A stretch of DNA of 64,000 bases, from contig CM041554.1 of assembly GCA_023238725.1 (NCBI GenBank), positions 18,028,050 to 18,092,049 of the forward strand. The letters are read 5' to 3'. A model generated the notes under the pieces. That model saw only the letters and a list, made by a program, of their open reading frames with translations. It did not search any database and was not told the DNA's origin. This DNA is from Scortum barcoo. Lineage: Eukaryota > Chordata > Actinopteri > Centrarchiformes > Terapontidae. Positions 1-12,800 of this stretch are shown one piece after another. How positions within the stretch are numbered: position 1 is the first letter of the stretch; every line of letters begins with the position of its first letter. The translations under genes and the position numbers were made by a program.

Positions 1-649
1 GTTGTACATTAACTGGTCTCCTTCATACATGGGGCAAGGACCTCAGTAGTACATTCAACTGTTAATGTTAATCCTCTCTTCGCAGTGTCAGGTATTGCTT
101 GGTTGTATTTGATTAAAGGCAGGTGTTGGGCAAAATTTAACTGTAATTTGCTTGGAGGCGCTGCTGCATGGCGCTGCCACCATATTGAGTGGATTAGAGG
201 AATTACTGCATATTCTTTGGCCTGCAGAGAGTCCCTGTGGCAGGTGTGTGGTGGAGTGTGGGTAAACAGCCATGTTGGCACCAGTGTGCTCTCAAACTCA
301 GCTGGGCTGACAGCCCAGGTGTCTCTTGGGACTTGTAGTGTCAGACTGGATCCCCAGGTCCACCTGGAGATTCTGCTGTCATTGCTGCTCCCCGATCCCC
401 CAAGGAATTCCCATTGACATTTGATGTTCCATGTGTCTGCCCAGAGAGCCATCTTTAGGCTATTGTGATTGTCACAATGAAATAAATTGCAAGTTATTTG
501 CCAATATTGCCAACATAAGGTGGGTTAGAGAGTTCACATTATGGTATGGTAAATACTGTTTCACCCATTTAACCTGCATCTTATAGGACAAACTCATTTA
601 TCAAACTATGATCTAAGAAGAGTCTTTGCTTTTGTTTTCTTCCGCACAG
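1..649 (+). other. abcb7 intron 3 (3' part)
   Basis: No exon matching the ABCB7 N-terminal region (for example its conserved CWHGHAGGG segment) was found here. Open frames on both strands cover 9-452 but show no recognisable protein and no splice-site support. The intron ends with the acceptor of exon 4. Confidence 0.7.
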
Positions 650-769
650 CTGAAGGAGGTGAATTCAACCCAGATCCTGTCTGCGATGCTGTCTTACGTT
701 TGGCCAAAGAATAGACCAGACCTGCGGGCACGTGTTGCCATCTCACTGGGCCTGCTCGCTGGAGCCAAG
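650..769 (+). CDS. abcb7: abcb7 exon 4
   Basis: Forty codons, phase 0 at both ends, after acceptor TTCCGCACAG and before donor GTAAGT. It encodes LKEVNSTQILSAMLSYVWPK and continues through RPDLRARVAISLGLLAGAK. This is the segment leading into transmembrane helix 1; it corresponds to human residues from about 111. LSYVWPK and RPDLRARVAISLG are near-invariant in vertebrate ABCB7. Confidence 0.97.
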
Positions 770-3700
770 GTAAGTTTCCAGACATGTAATGGGTATGAAA
801 CCGCTTTTTTACTTCTTTGTTATTTTTTGTCATATAAAGCTAATTTGACCTGTTTGATCTGCACTAAGCAGTGTTACTTATGCAGCCAAGATATTTTTAT
901 TCCAAGTCAAGCCACTTAACATTGAGGAAAAAGCACCAGTCCCTGTTTTATATTCATCCTCAGTGATACTGAGTCTTACTTCTGCTTTCTACTTTGTTGA
1001 TTTCTTCCACCCTGAAGTAAAACTAACAATAGCTAATACTCTCTGTGATTACATTTAGACACATTTTCTCTTAGATACAGCTTGGTCAAGCTGAAAGACT
1101 GAAGCCAGATGCTTTAAAAAAAGATATAACCAGTTTGTTTCACAGGTTGGACTTAAATTCTCTTCTCTCTTCTTTTTTAAAAGTACATCATAAAATTTAA
1201 ATAGCGTTCAACATAACGTCACATATTAAAAGAGCAAATACTCCATCTCCCAAAATGATCATAGTACTGATCTAAACGGATTAAAAATACGCTGGTATTG
1301 TCACAAGAACAAATATTCCTCACATCTGTTTCTGTGCTGCTGACGATGCTCCTGGCCATTTGACAGCATTACAGGTAAAGAAAAAAACGTGGCCTCTTCC
1401 TACGTATGATAAATGTAAACAGTGCTGCCATCAGTTAAGTTGATGCTAAGGTGTTGGGCATCACAAGCTTTGTGTTAATTTGAATAACATCTTTACATAT
1501 CATCCAGTCCATCCTCGCGTGATGCTGCTCTTTTAATTTGTCCCTGTTTTGCTGGAAAGTACGAAAGCACGCATCATAGAGAAGTGGAAGTATTTTTCAT
1601 TTTTCCTCTGGTAAAACGTGAATCTGAGGTGTTTAATGATCAGATGTCATCAGGAAGGCAAATAATGTCCACAATCTTAATAGTGACGATAAATTATGTA
1701 AGTGGCTGCTGAGATCCAGAGCCTATCTTTGTGCTGGATCTCATAATAAAAAGTAGCCCTGCCTTTTCATAGTGAAAGAGAAACAGTGACAGTCCAAGGT
1801 TGTTGCTGACGTCAATTGAACATACAAGATTATTAAGTGAGATCTTTTAAGTTCATACTCTTTCTTGAATTCTGATACTCTGAATCAAGTATCAGGAATC
1901 AAGAAACAATGCCACTGTGAAAAAGTTAAAATAGTTTAAGTTTTCACAAGCTCATGTCTTCAGAGCCGGCTGCAGCTTCACTCTGGTTTAGCTAACCTGT
2001 TTCACAGTGAAATGGTGCAACTGAACACTATGTCTGGTTTCATTATTTGTCAGCGGCATGTCATTGTTGTTTGGTGCTGCTGTTAGAAGACACGATTGTT
2101 ATTTAAAGGTCGTGGTCATGTGGTGTAATTGGTAAGATGTTCTGAAGTCCGACAGCTGAGACTTGGCTACTCATTGCATTCATGACCTACAGTGTTTGTC
2201 ACTGGTAAATTAACCCTGGATGGTGGATGGTGCATTTGAGGTATCAAATCAGGCATTTGCTCTTTTCACAACAACATTTGCATAAATGTTTACCTTTATT
2301 TAAACAAGATTTTGTCTTATACAGAAGCAGGAACAATTTAAACACTCACTAAACCTCACTAAAAACTATAAAATAAATCTCACCATGTCAGCTGCCAATT
2401 CATTCCGGTAGCTTTGGATTCTTGATAAAAAGCCCAAAGATTGCTTCAGAGGCAATAGAGAAGAGTTTCCAGTGTTTCTAGCTAAAGAGAAACCAGTGGG
2501 GGTGAACTCGTCATTAGTTTGCAGTCTGAACTGCTGTAGGGGCTGTTGAGTCTTTCAGGATCAACCATTACCTCTAATCACGGCTTTACAAACTGCTTAG
2601 GTCACTGTGTTGCTGGAGAAGGTCGGTAATTTTGAAAATGACATACAAGGATGTTGTTGTCTGTGTGTAAGTGTGGTTGGATTTTTGTAAAGGCTGATGC
2701 CAAAATACATTAAAGCATTGGTGACATTTGTTCATATATTGCAATCACAAATACCCCCTTGCTAAACTAAAAAAGCTTCTCAACGTTTGCTTAAGCAACA
2801 TGTGTGCTCATCAACTTTTAAAGTGTACAGTGTAAAGTACCTAACTAAAAAAAGGTGTGCATTTAAAAAAGGACTTTTTAAATAATTAGTTGCTAGCATC
2901 AATCAGTGCATGATGTATTTCCTCTTCATTTGTTGATCTTCTCTAATTTAGACCCTGGAAAACAATCACAAATTCACAGCTCCTAAATAAGCATGCGCTG
3001 CTGCCGCTCAGCATGGCTCGGTGTGTGTGTGTGTGTGTGTGTGGTGGGGTGTGTGTATATGCATGCACGCTAAGGAGAAGAGACACACACACGCACGCAA
3101 TCCAATCTTCTCCTCCTATTTTCCTGCTTGGCTGGAGTTAGCCTCGATTTCTCCAGTTTGTCTGTTTGAACTGAAACCACCAGCAGTGTGGAGGCAATTT
3201 TTAAATCAACTGAATAATTATGTGGTTACAGCACATCACACCTCTGCACTCCACAATATCAGTGACATTTTCATTTCAAAGAACTGATTATATAGAAGCT
3301 CTTGCTTTTCGATAGCCTCAAATGAAGCCCTGTATGTGTGTGGTATGTGTGTAGGTGTGCATATATGTGTGTGTATGTGCGTATATATGTCTGTGTGTGT
3401 CATACTATGAGCTTAAGCTAATTCTTGATAGCCGGAAGCCTCCTCCCCACTACTTGACACAATATCTCTATTATAAGATGACATATCGCAAGGTACAGAT
3501 TGACATGGTGTTGATTTAACCTCCAGTTGGCGGTTAATGGATTAAAGGAGCACAACCAACCTTATCATGTATTAGTGGTAAAATTGAGGACACGTTTTGG
3601 CCCTGTGATAATAGGCTCAGGCTATTTTTGTGTCATGTTCTGTTGTCTTGGTAGCAAAGATATTGTTTTTCCTTGGGGGACTCAGAGGCCTTCTATTGTC

Positions 3701-6700
3701 TGAGTATAATACCCAAGTGTATGAAGCGAGAACCCTGGAGATGTAGCTTTTGCAGTGTAAATGGTGCATTATTAGATGTCCTTTTACATTAGCGAGGTCG
3801 GACATGTTTTTTTTTTAAACTCTGTTTTTATATAATTGCTGTTACTATTATTTTATCAAAATTATACTGCACACAATTTTGACAGCAGTAAAGGAACAAA
3901 AAGTTAAGAAAAAAAAAGCCCTCCCCTGTGTTAGGGGTTTAGAGGTTCAAATAAAATGGGTTTCAGATGAAAATGCTCTGCGGTGTGCTGCTGTGTTCTC
4001 TGGCTGTCCTAATGCGCAGCGGACCGCCTAGCCTGAGTCACACAGCTGTCCCTGTGCTTTTAATTAGCCCTAATAACCATTTCAATTCCATTAGCGGAAG
4101 CACCAGCCACCTCACCAGCAGCAGCACAGCCAGTCAAGAAGAATACACTTACACATCATAGATACATACATACATACATACATACATACATACATACATA
4201 CATACATACATACATACATACATACATACATACATACATGCATACATGCTAATTGGGTGCACACACATAAATATAGAAGCATACAGAGGACTAGAAAAAT
4301 GGCACTGGACTACATTGAGCATATGTCTGTCTAATCAGCTGTTTGAGACTGTTTCCTCTCTCTCTTTTTCCTCCTCCTCTCTGAATGTCTGCTCCCTCCC
4401 TCTCTGCCTTCCCAGATCACCAATGTGATGGTGCCCTTCATGTTTAAGTATGCAGTGGACGAGCTTAACCAGATGTCGGGACACATGCTGAACCTGAATG
4501 ACGCGCCAAGCACTGTGGCTACCATGGCAACGGCAGTGCTGATTGGCTGTGAGTCCCAGACTTGTATTGCACTGGCAGGTGCCGCGCTCATCAGAGGGGA
4601 CTGTGGGACTGCCTATTATCTACAGGCTGACCTTTTCTAACACATTCATATCAATGCAACTCCGCAACCTCTGCCTCTCCCTCACATCATTTACATTATG
4701 TGCACCGTTCTGCGTCTTGAGTTCACTTCTGTCAGTACGTGCGGCATTCTTGTGAGCGATGACGACTTCCGTGATACCTGTGTGCTCCCAAAGCAAACAA
4801 AGCTGGATACATTTCTAAAGTTGTAGGGATGAATTTCCTAATGTCCTTTTCTCAAAGTGGTTTGAATATGTTTTTGTTTGTTTTTTTTAGTGTTATGTAA
4901 AGGCCGAGGATATTTCTTTATCTTCATGCCTTGAGAACGCCTCCCTTCTTTTCTCCTCTTTGTCCAAATGGGCCCTGCGATTGCAAGAGGGGTCAGGGTG
5001 ACATGGAGCGTAAATGTGAAGTTCTTTCCTGATTAGAGCGTTTTTATTTCCTCTGAGCTTCTGATGAAAAGCAAAAAAATAAAATAAATAAATGTTGTGA
5101 AACTGACACCCACTGCAAGTCACTCTGGCCTTGAGTGAGATCAGCTTGGATGCAATGTACACTTAGCCCTGTAGCCACTTATTTTAATGAGCCCACTTAG
5201 GTCTTGCACACTAACGCTGCCTGTTGAATAATTGGAGCACATGAACAGGACTCCAGACAGGATGAATTAAGATGACAAGGAAGAATGAAGGGGATGCTCT
5301 TAAAGAAAGGAACAGTTTTTTTTTTTTGTTTTTTTTTGTTCTGGCTTTGAGACATATATGGGGCCCGGTTCTCGGAGCCCGCAGTGACGAGTGTAATTTG
5401 GCTGAAAAGGTTGCACAGTGCTCATCCTACCTTGTCAGATGTGGACACATTGTTCATTAGATGAGCATTCCCATTTAACGCCACATTACAGCCCTGTGAA
5501 GACCGGCAGACAGAGCAATTATTACCCTGACTTTGGTCTCAGCAGACAAGTCATGTATTTACAAAAGTCGGAGAAATCGCCACAGGAAGGCCACATGTCA
5601 TTCAAACACGGACTAATATTAATTTGTGACAGTCATGCCAGCCATCTGTTTGTATTGCAATTTATGAGAAGTGTAAGAGATCAAGGATCTTGGAATTAGA
5701 TTGCAGATTTTAATGAACTAAACCTTTTACAGAGCTGCTTTGTTTTTTTTCTGCATTTCAAGTAGATTCCTTTTAAAAAGGAAAACGCAACTTTAATGTA
5801 TGCAATTATTAAAAATGCATTTTTAAAGGCAGTTTTTCTTGCATCCACCCTCATTGTACAGATCAGCCAGAGAAAGTCAGGACTCAGACAGTGGTGAAAT
5901 TAAGCCTGTTCATCGACAACTCATGCACACATCTTTCCACGACATCCTTATTAAAACCTCCTCCCCCTCTTCTAGTATTCTGCCCACACACACGCACACA
6001 CGCACAGACTGAACATTCTTATGTACCCTCAGATACCCTCTCTTCCCTCAGCCTGCAGAGTGCTGGCCTGCCATAGCTGCGAGGCTTCAGACAGCATCCT
6101 GCTTTGTAATTACAGAGGCTTGGGGAGGCTGCTGCTGTTGCACTGCAGTGCTTGCAGACCAGAGAAGATGTGGAAAAACCTGCCCCGTCACCTCACACAC
6201 ACACACACATGCACACACAAACACAAGCATTAACTTTAGAGCAGCTGACGAGCATCAATACTTTCAGCTGTCTCATTAATGTATTACATCTACATCTTAC
6301 CGGACCAAAAAGGCAAGAGGTCAGATTCTTAGTTTTCAGCCTCCATATCACTTCAGAGCTGCATCACAACCCAAAGCGTTTAGGACGAGGATACATTCTC
6401 ACTTCATCACGCCCAGCCCCGCTGTTTGAGTCTCCCTGTTTCTCACAGCAGGTGTGCTAAACTCTCTGTCTCCTCTGCTATCCCAGATGGCGCATCACGG
6501 GCTTGTGCAGCCCTCTTCAACGAGCTGAGGAACACTGTGTTCGGCAAGGTGGCCCAGAGCTCCATCCGACGCATCGCCAAGAACGTCTTCCTGCACTTGC
6601 ACAATCTGGACCTGGGTTTCCATCTCAGCCGCCAGACAGGAGCGCTGTCCAAGGCCATCGACCGCGGCACACGGGGCATATCGTTTGTGCTCAGTGCGCT

Positions 6701-9700
6701 CGTCTTCAACCTAGGACCCACAGTATTTGAGATGGCCCTCGTCAGTGCCATTTTGGTGAGTCTCATGGTGAAGTCCATGCACACAGATGCTAACGATGCT
6801 AATCATGAGGTTTGACATTATTGTAAGATGCTTCTGGAAAGCCTGCTTAGAATCTTCTGGCCTTTTCCTGTTGCTGTTACTGTTTGCAGTCCTTAATGTT
6901 AGCTCAGGACCCTCCATCACCTTGACACTCTTCACAGCAGATTGTCCAGAAATTAATTTAGAGGATATTGTCTCATTTACATTCTAAATGGAATATGAAT
7001 CCCCATGAACTTTTGGTGGCAATACAGAGCCCATTAGTGTCAGTGATGAATCCCAAAGCTTTGTAGCAGCTTAATGTCCTCCTGTGGAGTATGCCCTGAA
7101 CAGATGCCCCCCTCCTTGGCCACCTCCGAAGGAACCGGCTCATCTATAGCTTCATACCATTATTCCACTCTGGACCATAATGTCAGCTTGCCTGTAATGA
7201 GGGCAGACTCCATTGCCCAAATATCTAAAGCATTAACACGATTAGTTCTTGTAGTTTCCCCTCCATTTGTAACACTCAATTTCATAGTGGAATGGTCAAA
7301 AACAGTACGCTCTTAAAATGCCTGGTGACGCGGGTGTCGGAGTCTGGGGCTCAGATGTGCTTGCTTGACTTTTTATCACGAGGCTGTTTGTTTTGACTGT
7401 TTTTGTTTTTTCCCCACCTCTGCAGTATTACAAGTGCGGCGGACAGTTTGCAGCAATGGCCTTGGGTACCTTATCAACATACACGGTCTTCACCATTCTT
7501 CTCACTCAGTGGAGGTAACAATGAGGACGTTTGTACTACTCCCGCCTCTGACTGAAGTTCAGTCGGTTGTTTCATTGCTCACGTTTCTTATCACTTGAAA
7601 AAAAAAATAGAGTATAAAGCCCTCTGTGCTGACAGTAGCAGTGCTCACTCGTAGAACACTGAAATATGCAGTTAAGCAAAGTGCTTACGTGACTATGCAT
7701 GCGTCTCTGCACCCAGGACTCGCTTCCGGATAGAAATGAACAAAGCAGACAATGAAGCCGGCAACGCGGCTATTGACTCGCTCCTCAACTATGAGACTGT
7801 AAAGGTGAGATCCTGCCTCCACACACAACCGCACACATGCAGGCATACACACATCAACACCCTTCTTTCAGCCCATCCTCATCCCCACCCCTCCTTCCTC
7901 CATTCGTCCTTCCCTTTTATCTCCAGCATTCTAGTCTTTTTCTTCCATTCACTTAAGCCAGGCACACATACATGAATAAATATTTACTCGTCTGCAGTAA
8001 TGGAGTTTCACCAACATGATTGCCGCTGTCAGAATGTGCCTTTTTAATCAGAAAAAAGCTCCCTTTTTCTCCCCATCTCTGTCGCTCTCCATCTCTCTGA
8101 CTCTCATCACTTTCACACACAATCTCTGTGTCATAACAAGAACAAGTTAAATTAACGTTAATCTTTCTGACTGAGCTGAAAGGACTGAAAGGGTGGGAAG
8201 TTATTGCTAAAGGTTGAGTCTACGATTCTAGAGACAGCTTGTTTATATTTTAACGCAGTACCCAAACAAATACACCTCCCCTCAGCGCTTCTTTAGAGGA
8301 TTCCCCCCATATTCATAGACGTGCATTGCCAAGGCAACGACACCAACAACTAGTTGACCAAAGAAGAGACACATCAGAATCCAGAATCCTCCTGCCCGAG
8401 AGTAAATTATCCTCAATACGCAGGCAAAGATGTATTAGTCCAAGGGAAAGAATGTGAGGTCTGCTTTAGCAAGTAAAATATTTCTAGTTTTTTCAAGTTG
8501 GCAAGGTAATAACGCTGATGTTATTTACGTTTCATTACTATCAGAGTGTAGTGCTAGTCCTCGTGGGCAGTGACGTGGGCGAGTGAGAGTAGCCGGCAGA
8601 AGCAGACCACACCAGCTACAGGCAGCAGCATTCACAACTCGCCTATTGGTTTTGTGAAACTCTGCAATACAGATGTTACCCACCTGTCGGACTGAAACAG
8701 AGCTTCCTTTGCATCCGTCTAAATGCCTTTCAGCTCTCTGAGCTTTCTTCACTGTCGGAATGCCTCACAGATGTTGACATGGCTCTTTCCTCTTGCCTGA
8801 TCATAGCAGTTTTTTATTTTCTATTCTTTTGACCTGCTCCTCTCTGGCTGATTATAAATTTCTTTTTCCAAAAAAATTCTACTGTCATCTTAAAATTGCT
8901 CAATTTGTCCAACCAACAGCCCCAAACCTTAAGATGTTCTTCCTATTCTCTATTCTTATCATCACAGGGAGAAAAGCTGCAAAACCTCATAATTCAGAAG
9001 ATGAAACTAGACTGGTTGATGTATTTGCTAGAAGCTGGGGGGGGGTGACTAATTATCAAAATAGTTGTCAGTCTGATGTTCAGTTAATCAAATAATCTTT
9101 TCAGCTCTGTACAGACTCCCTCTTGCTTTCTTCTCTGCCCTACTCTTCTTCTCTTTCAGTGTTAATTGCCCAGCTTTCTTTTGTAAATGTCATTCCAGTA
9201 GCTACAAACAATGAGACATTTATCATCGGTCACTTTCGGCTATTTTCCTGGTTTTGGTCAATGACCCAAATTATGTCTCAATTATAGTTTTGCACTGAAA
9301 GTGACTGCCGACCAGAGGCTTTATTTTGAATCAAAATGTCTGCTGAGGGTCAGGGCGGTTTATGGCTCAGCGTGCTCTCACAGACACCCGACTGATGTGA
9401 TGTGTTGTGGATGTAAACATTGTACTCCTCACAGTGGTGTGGTTATCCTGAATCTTTATCTTTTGCTGTTTTAAGCCTCTTTCTAGGTAACCCCATTGTA
9501 CACAGAACACATCCAAACATAATCACCATCCAGTTTCGGGTGCTTTGTTGGCTGTTCTAGATATATTTTGGTACCCGTGTTATTTTCTTTTCTGTATTAT
9601 TTTGCGTCCTGTTTTCCTTAACGTTTTGTTCTGTGTTATTTTGTGTCATCTGTGCCAATGCGGCCGGATTTAGCATCACTCTGAGCTGTGAGTGTGCATA

Positions 9701-9812
9701 TGTAATTAGATCTCCGCCCACTCAGAAATCCGTTCCACTTTCACAAAGGGCTGGATGAGAACCTGAACACGGTGCCTTGCACTGCTTCTGTTTGTCCTCC
9801 ATGTGCTACTTT

Positions 9813-9870
<58 letters not shown>

Positions 9871-12800
9871 ACTCTCCTCTCTCACTCTGATTTCCTGCAT
9901 TTCCCTATATGCAAATCAGTGGCAAGTTGGTAGCAGCACAGCATCACTTGGCCGTTAGCTAGAGAAGCAAATCGCCCACTTAACCAGAGCAGAGAAACAA
10001 TAGTGCAAACTAAACAAACAGCAATATTAGGTAATTGGCAGCAGAGTTGAGGAGGGTCGTTGTTATCATCACGCTGTAGTTTTTATGTGCTGAATTTAAG
10101 AGATATGCTTTTGGCTGATTCATGGGGCTTTTTTTTTTCCTCTGCTATATGTCTTAATCAAAATTAGTGCTGCTTGTGTGGTGTAACACTTAAGAGCTAT
10201 CACTGCTCTGTTGATAGGTGTCTGCTACAGATGTAAATACAGACATTGACGACAGTGCCAATGATGAATACTCGTAATTCTTGTTTAACTTGCAAAAGGT
10301 GTTTAAACTTTCCTTGCAGCCATAATTGCCTAATATTTTCTAAACTGTTCTTCTGCTGTAATCACTCTCTTCTGCCAGAGCTTCAGATCCAGTCTGCTCA
10401 GCAAAGCAGGCCCTGGGTTTTGTTCTACCGCCCTCCACGTCATTTCAGTGGGGAGGAGATGAAGATGCAGAGACATGAAAAAGTGCTTTAGAGACCAACT
10501 AGAGACCCAGACTACGCCTAGAGTGGTCACAGAGAACAAATGCAGCCTTGAGGCTGGCTGCGCTAAAGTGTCTATCTGCCTGACATTGCTCTCCATGCTT
10601 CCTTAACCTTTAACCTTAACCATATTTTGTGTCTCTCCCTCTTTCTCTGAACGTTCTCTCCTTTTGTAAATCCTTTTGGCGCCTCTGTGCCCTGTGCTCC
10701 CCTCTCTCCTCCCTCTCTGCTCGTCTCCTCGTCTGCAGTACTTCAACAATGAGAAGTATGAAGCTGAGAGATATGATGGATTCCTCAAGATCTATGAGTC
10801 ATCCTCTTTAAAAACCACGTCCACGCTTGCCTTGCTCAACTTTGGCCAAAGTGCCATCTTCAGTGTCGGCCTCACTGGCATCATGTTGCTGGCCAGCAAG
10901 GGCATCGCGGCAGGTGAGTTTGGAGTTTTGGGTTGAGGTGAAAGAATTTTCCAAGTTTTGCAAAATTATGCTTTCAAGATATGTAAATCATGAAAAAATG
11001 GTTATAGGATCCAGGTATAAACGTGCAAAATACACCACCTTACTTGAATTTACCTCTTCATGCCCGTGATCTGTGTCCACTGCTCAACAGAAAAAAATGT
11101 GCATTTTGAGATAAGAAAGCTTAAAAAAAAAACCCACCTCAAAACAAAATCATATGGACAGATGAAAATGACAAGTAAAACCCAGACTGAACTGGATAAT
11201 AGCAACTAAATGAGAACAAAGCACAGCAAGCATGGAAAAGTGGCATGAATAGGAAATAAAATAGCCTTGATGCAGAAAATGAAATCACAGTGGGTGGAGA
11301 TAGATTCAGACTATAACGTGCTTTGTCTGTTTTCACAACTTGAAAGAAGAAATGGTCTGAGTTTTTTTTGTTTGTTTGTTTTGTGTTTTGTTTTTGTTTG
11401 TTTTGTTTTGTTAGATCTCGTGTCCAAAGATACACATGTGATATAATAGAGCTAGATTATGTGCATCTCTGTAAGTTGTTGTCTTGCCGCCTCCTAGGTA
11501 CCATGACCGTAGGAGACCTGGTAATGGTGAACGGCCTGCTCTTCCAGCTCTCGCTGCCCCTCAACTTCCTGGGCACAGTGTACAGAGAGACCAGACAGGC
11601 CCTAATAGACATGAACACTCTTTTCACGCTACTCAATGTTGACACCAAGATCAAGGTAACTGACTCAGCCTGAATGAACTTGTGCACAATAGAGAGTGAA
11701 TCTAGAGTCTGATATAAAATCTTAAAAGCAAAAGTGAGCCCAAAAACTCACCTTTCACTGCAACTTTTTCTCCCAGCAACAGAAATAATATATTATAATT
11801 GTATGTGTAATTGTACAAGTGGTAAAAGATTTGAACACAGGGCAGAATTATTCTTGTCCGCATGATGGTTTGTAGTTAAACATAGTGATTATGTTCTTGA
11901 TGTGTTTCAGGTGCTTCCTCATCTACTGCCACTTGTGGAGCTTGACATTACTGATTGCATGAACATTATGTGTATCAGGATATTATGACAAACAGCATCA
12001 GGACTGTGTGGCTATTCAGAGCATTTATGAACCAGTTGTGATGAGTTGCCATTTTAATTGATGTACTCTTAATTTTGACTGATTTTTTTGTAGTGTGTTA
12101 AAAGGTTGCTTTAGGCCCAACAGTTTTATTTGTCTTCATCACTGGGTTTGTGATACATCATGACAGGGTTCATACGAGTGCTGGAAATCCTGAAAATACT
12201 TGAATTTTAATGTGGTATTTTCAGGGTTTGAAAAGTGCTCTTGATATTCTAATTGCATTCATATAATAAAAGGATATCTGACTGAATAGTTTGCTTTTTA
12301 GAGAAAGCAGTCCTGTAAGTCAGAGTCCAATTCATGTATGTATAATTCACTACAGCTGTAATGTGCTGGAAAAACTTGGACATGCACCTTGAAAACGCTT
12401 GGAAAGTGCTTGAATCTGGCTTGGAAAAGGTGTAGGAACCCTGTATTAATGTTAAATGGTCTATTTGTCACTTCCCCTTAAAGTGCACAGAAATATTAAG
12501 TCATACTCAAAACTAGATCTTGTTCTTTAACTCAACCATTAAGAACTGCCAAAACAGAAAGTTGTGAAGTCCTGTCCTGTTCCTTCGGTGTCAGAGCTAT
12601 CAATCGTTTTTATCAGACATTTCAGACATATCTTTTGGCCTTCTTTTTTTTTTTTTTTTTTAAACGCACAACTCAACAATCCATCTTCTTGCGTCAGATG
12701 AGCACGTTTAAGTGCAATTGTGCGCCTGCTGCCTAACAATATGAATGCCATTCTCGTCTCCAGCCTGTAATTACAGTAGGAGAAATGAATCTGTCCAGTT

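Larger units (their letters stand above)
770..4415 (+). other. abcb7 intron 4
   Basis: A 3.6-kb intron with no coding sequence recognised. It holds a tRNA-like SINE-type head near 2112-2180, a GT tract at 3021-3042 and a long TACA repeat at 4162-4248. The rest is AT-rich unique-looking sequence. Confidence 0.8.
7805..10738 (+). other. abcb7 intron 8
   Basis: A 2.9-kb intron. It carries a degenerate dispersed repeat at about 8820-9105 and a CT microsatellite at 9817-9863. An octamer ATGCAAAT lies at 9909-9916. No exon was recognised. Confidence 0.75.

Noticed and set aside
9..452. Overlapping open frames on both strands at the window start
   Set aside because: No similarity to ABCB7 N-terminal residues or any protein I know, and no usable splice sites. 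Treated as intron 3.
2114..2185. Possible tRNA gene
   Set aside because: Only the A-box fits; no B-box and no stem pairing, so at most a SINE remnant.
4162..4248. CRISPR-like regular repeats (TACA tract and other microsatellites)
   Set aside because: Simple tandem repeats without unique spacers in an animal genome.
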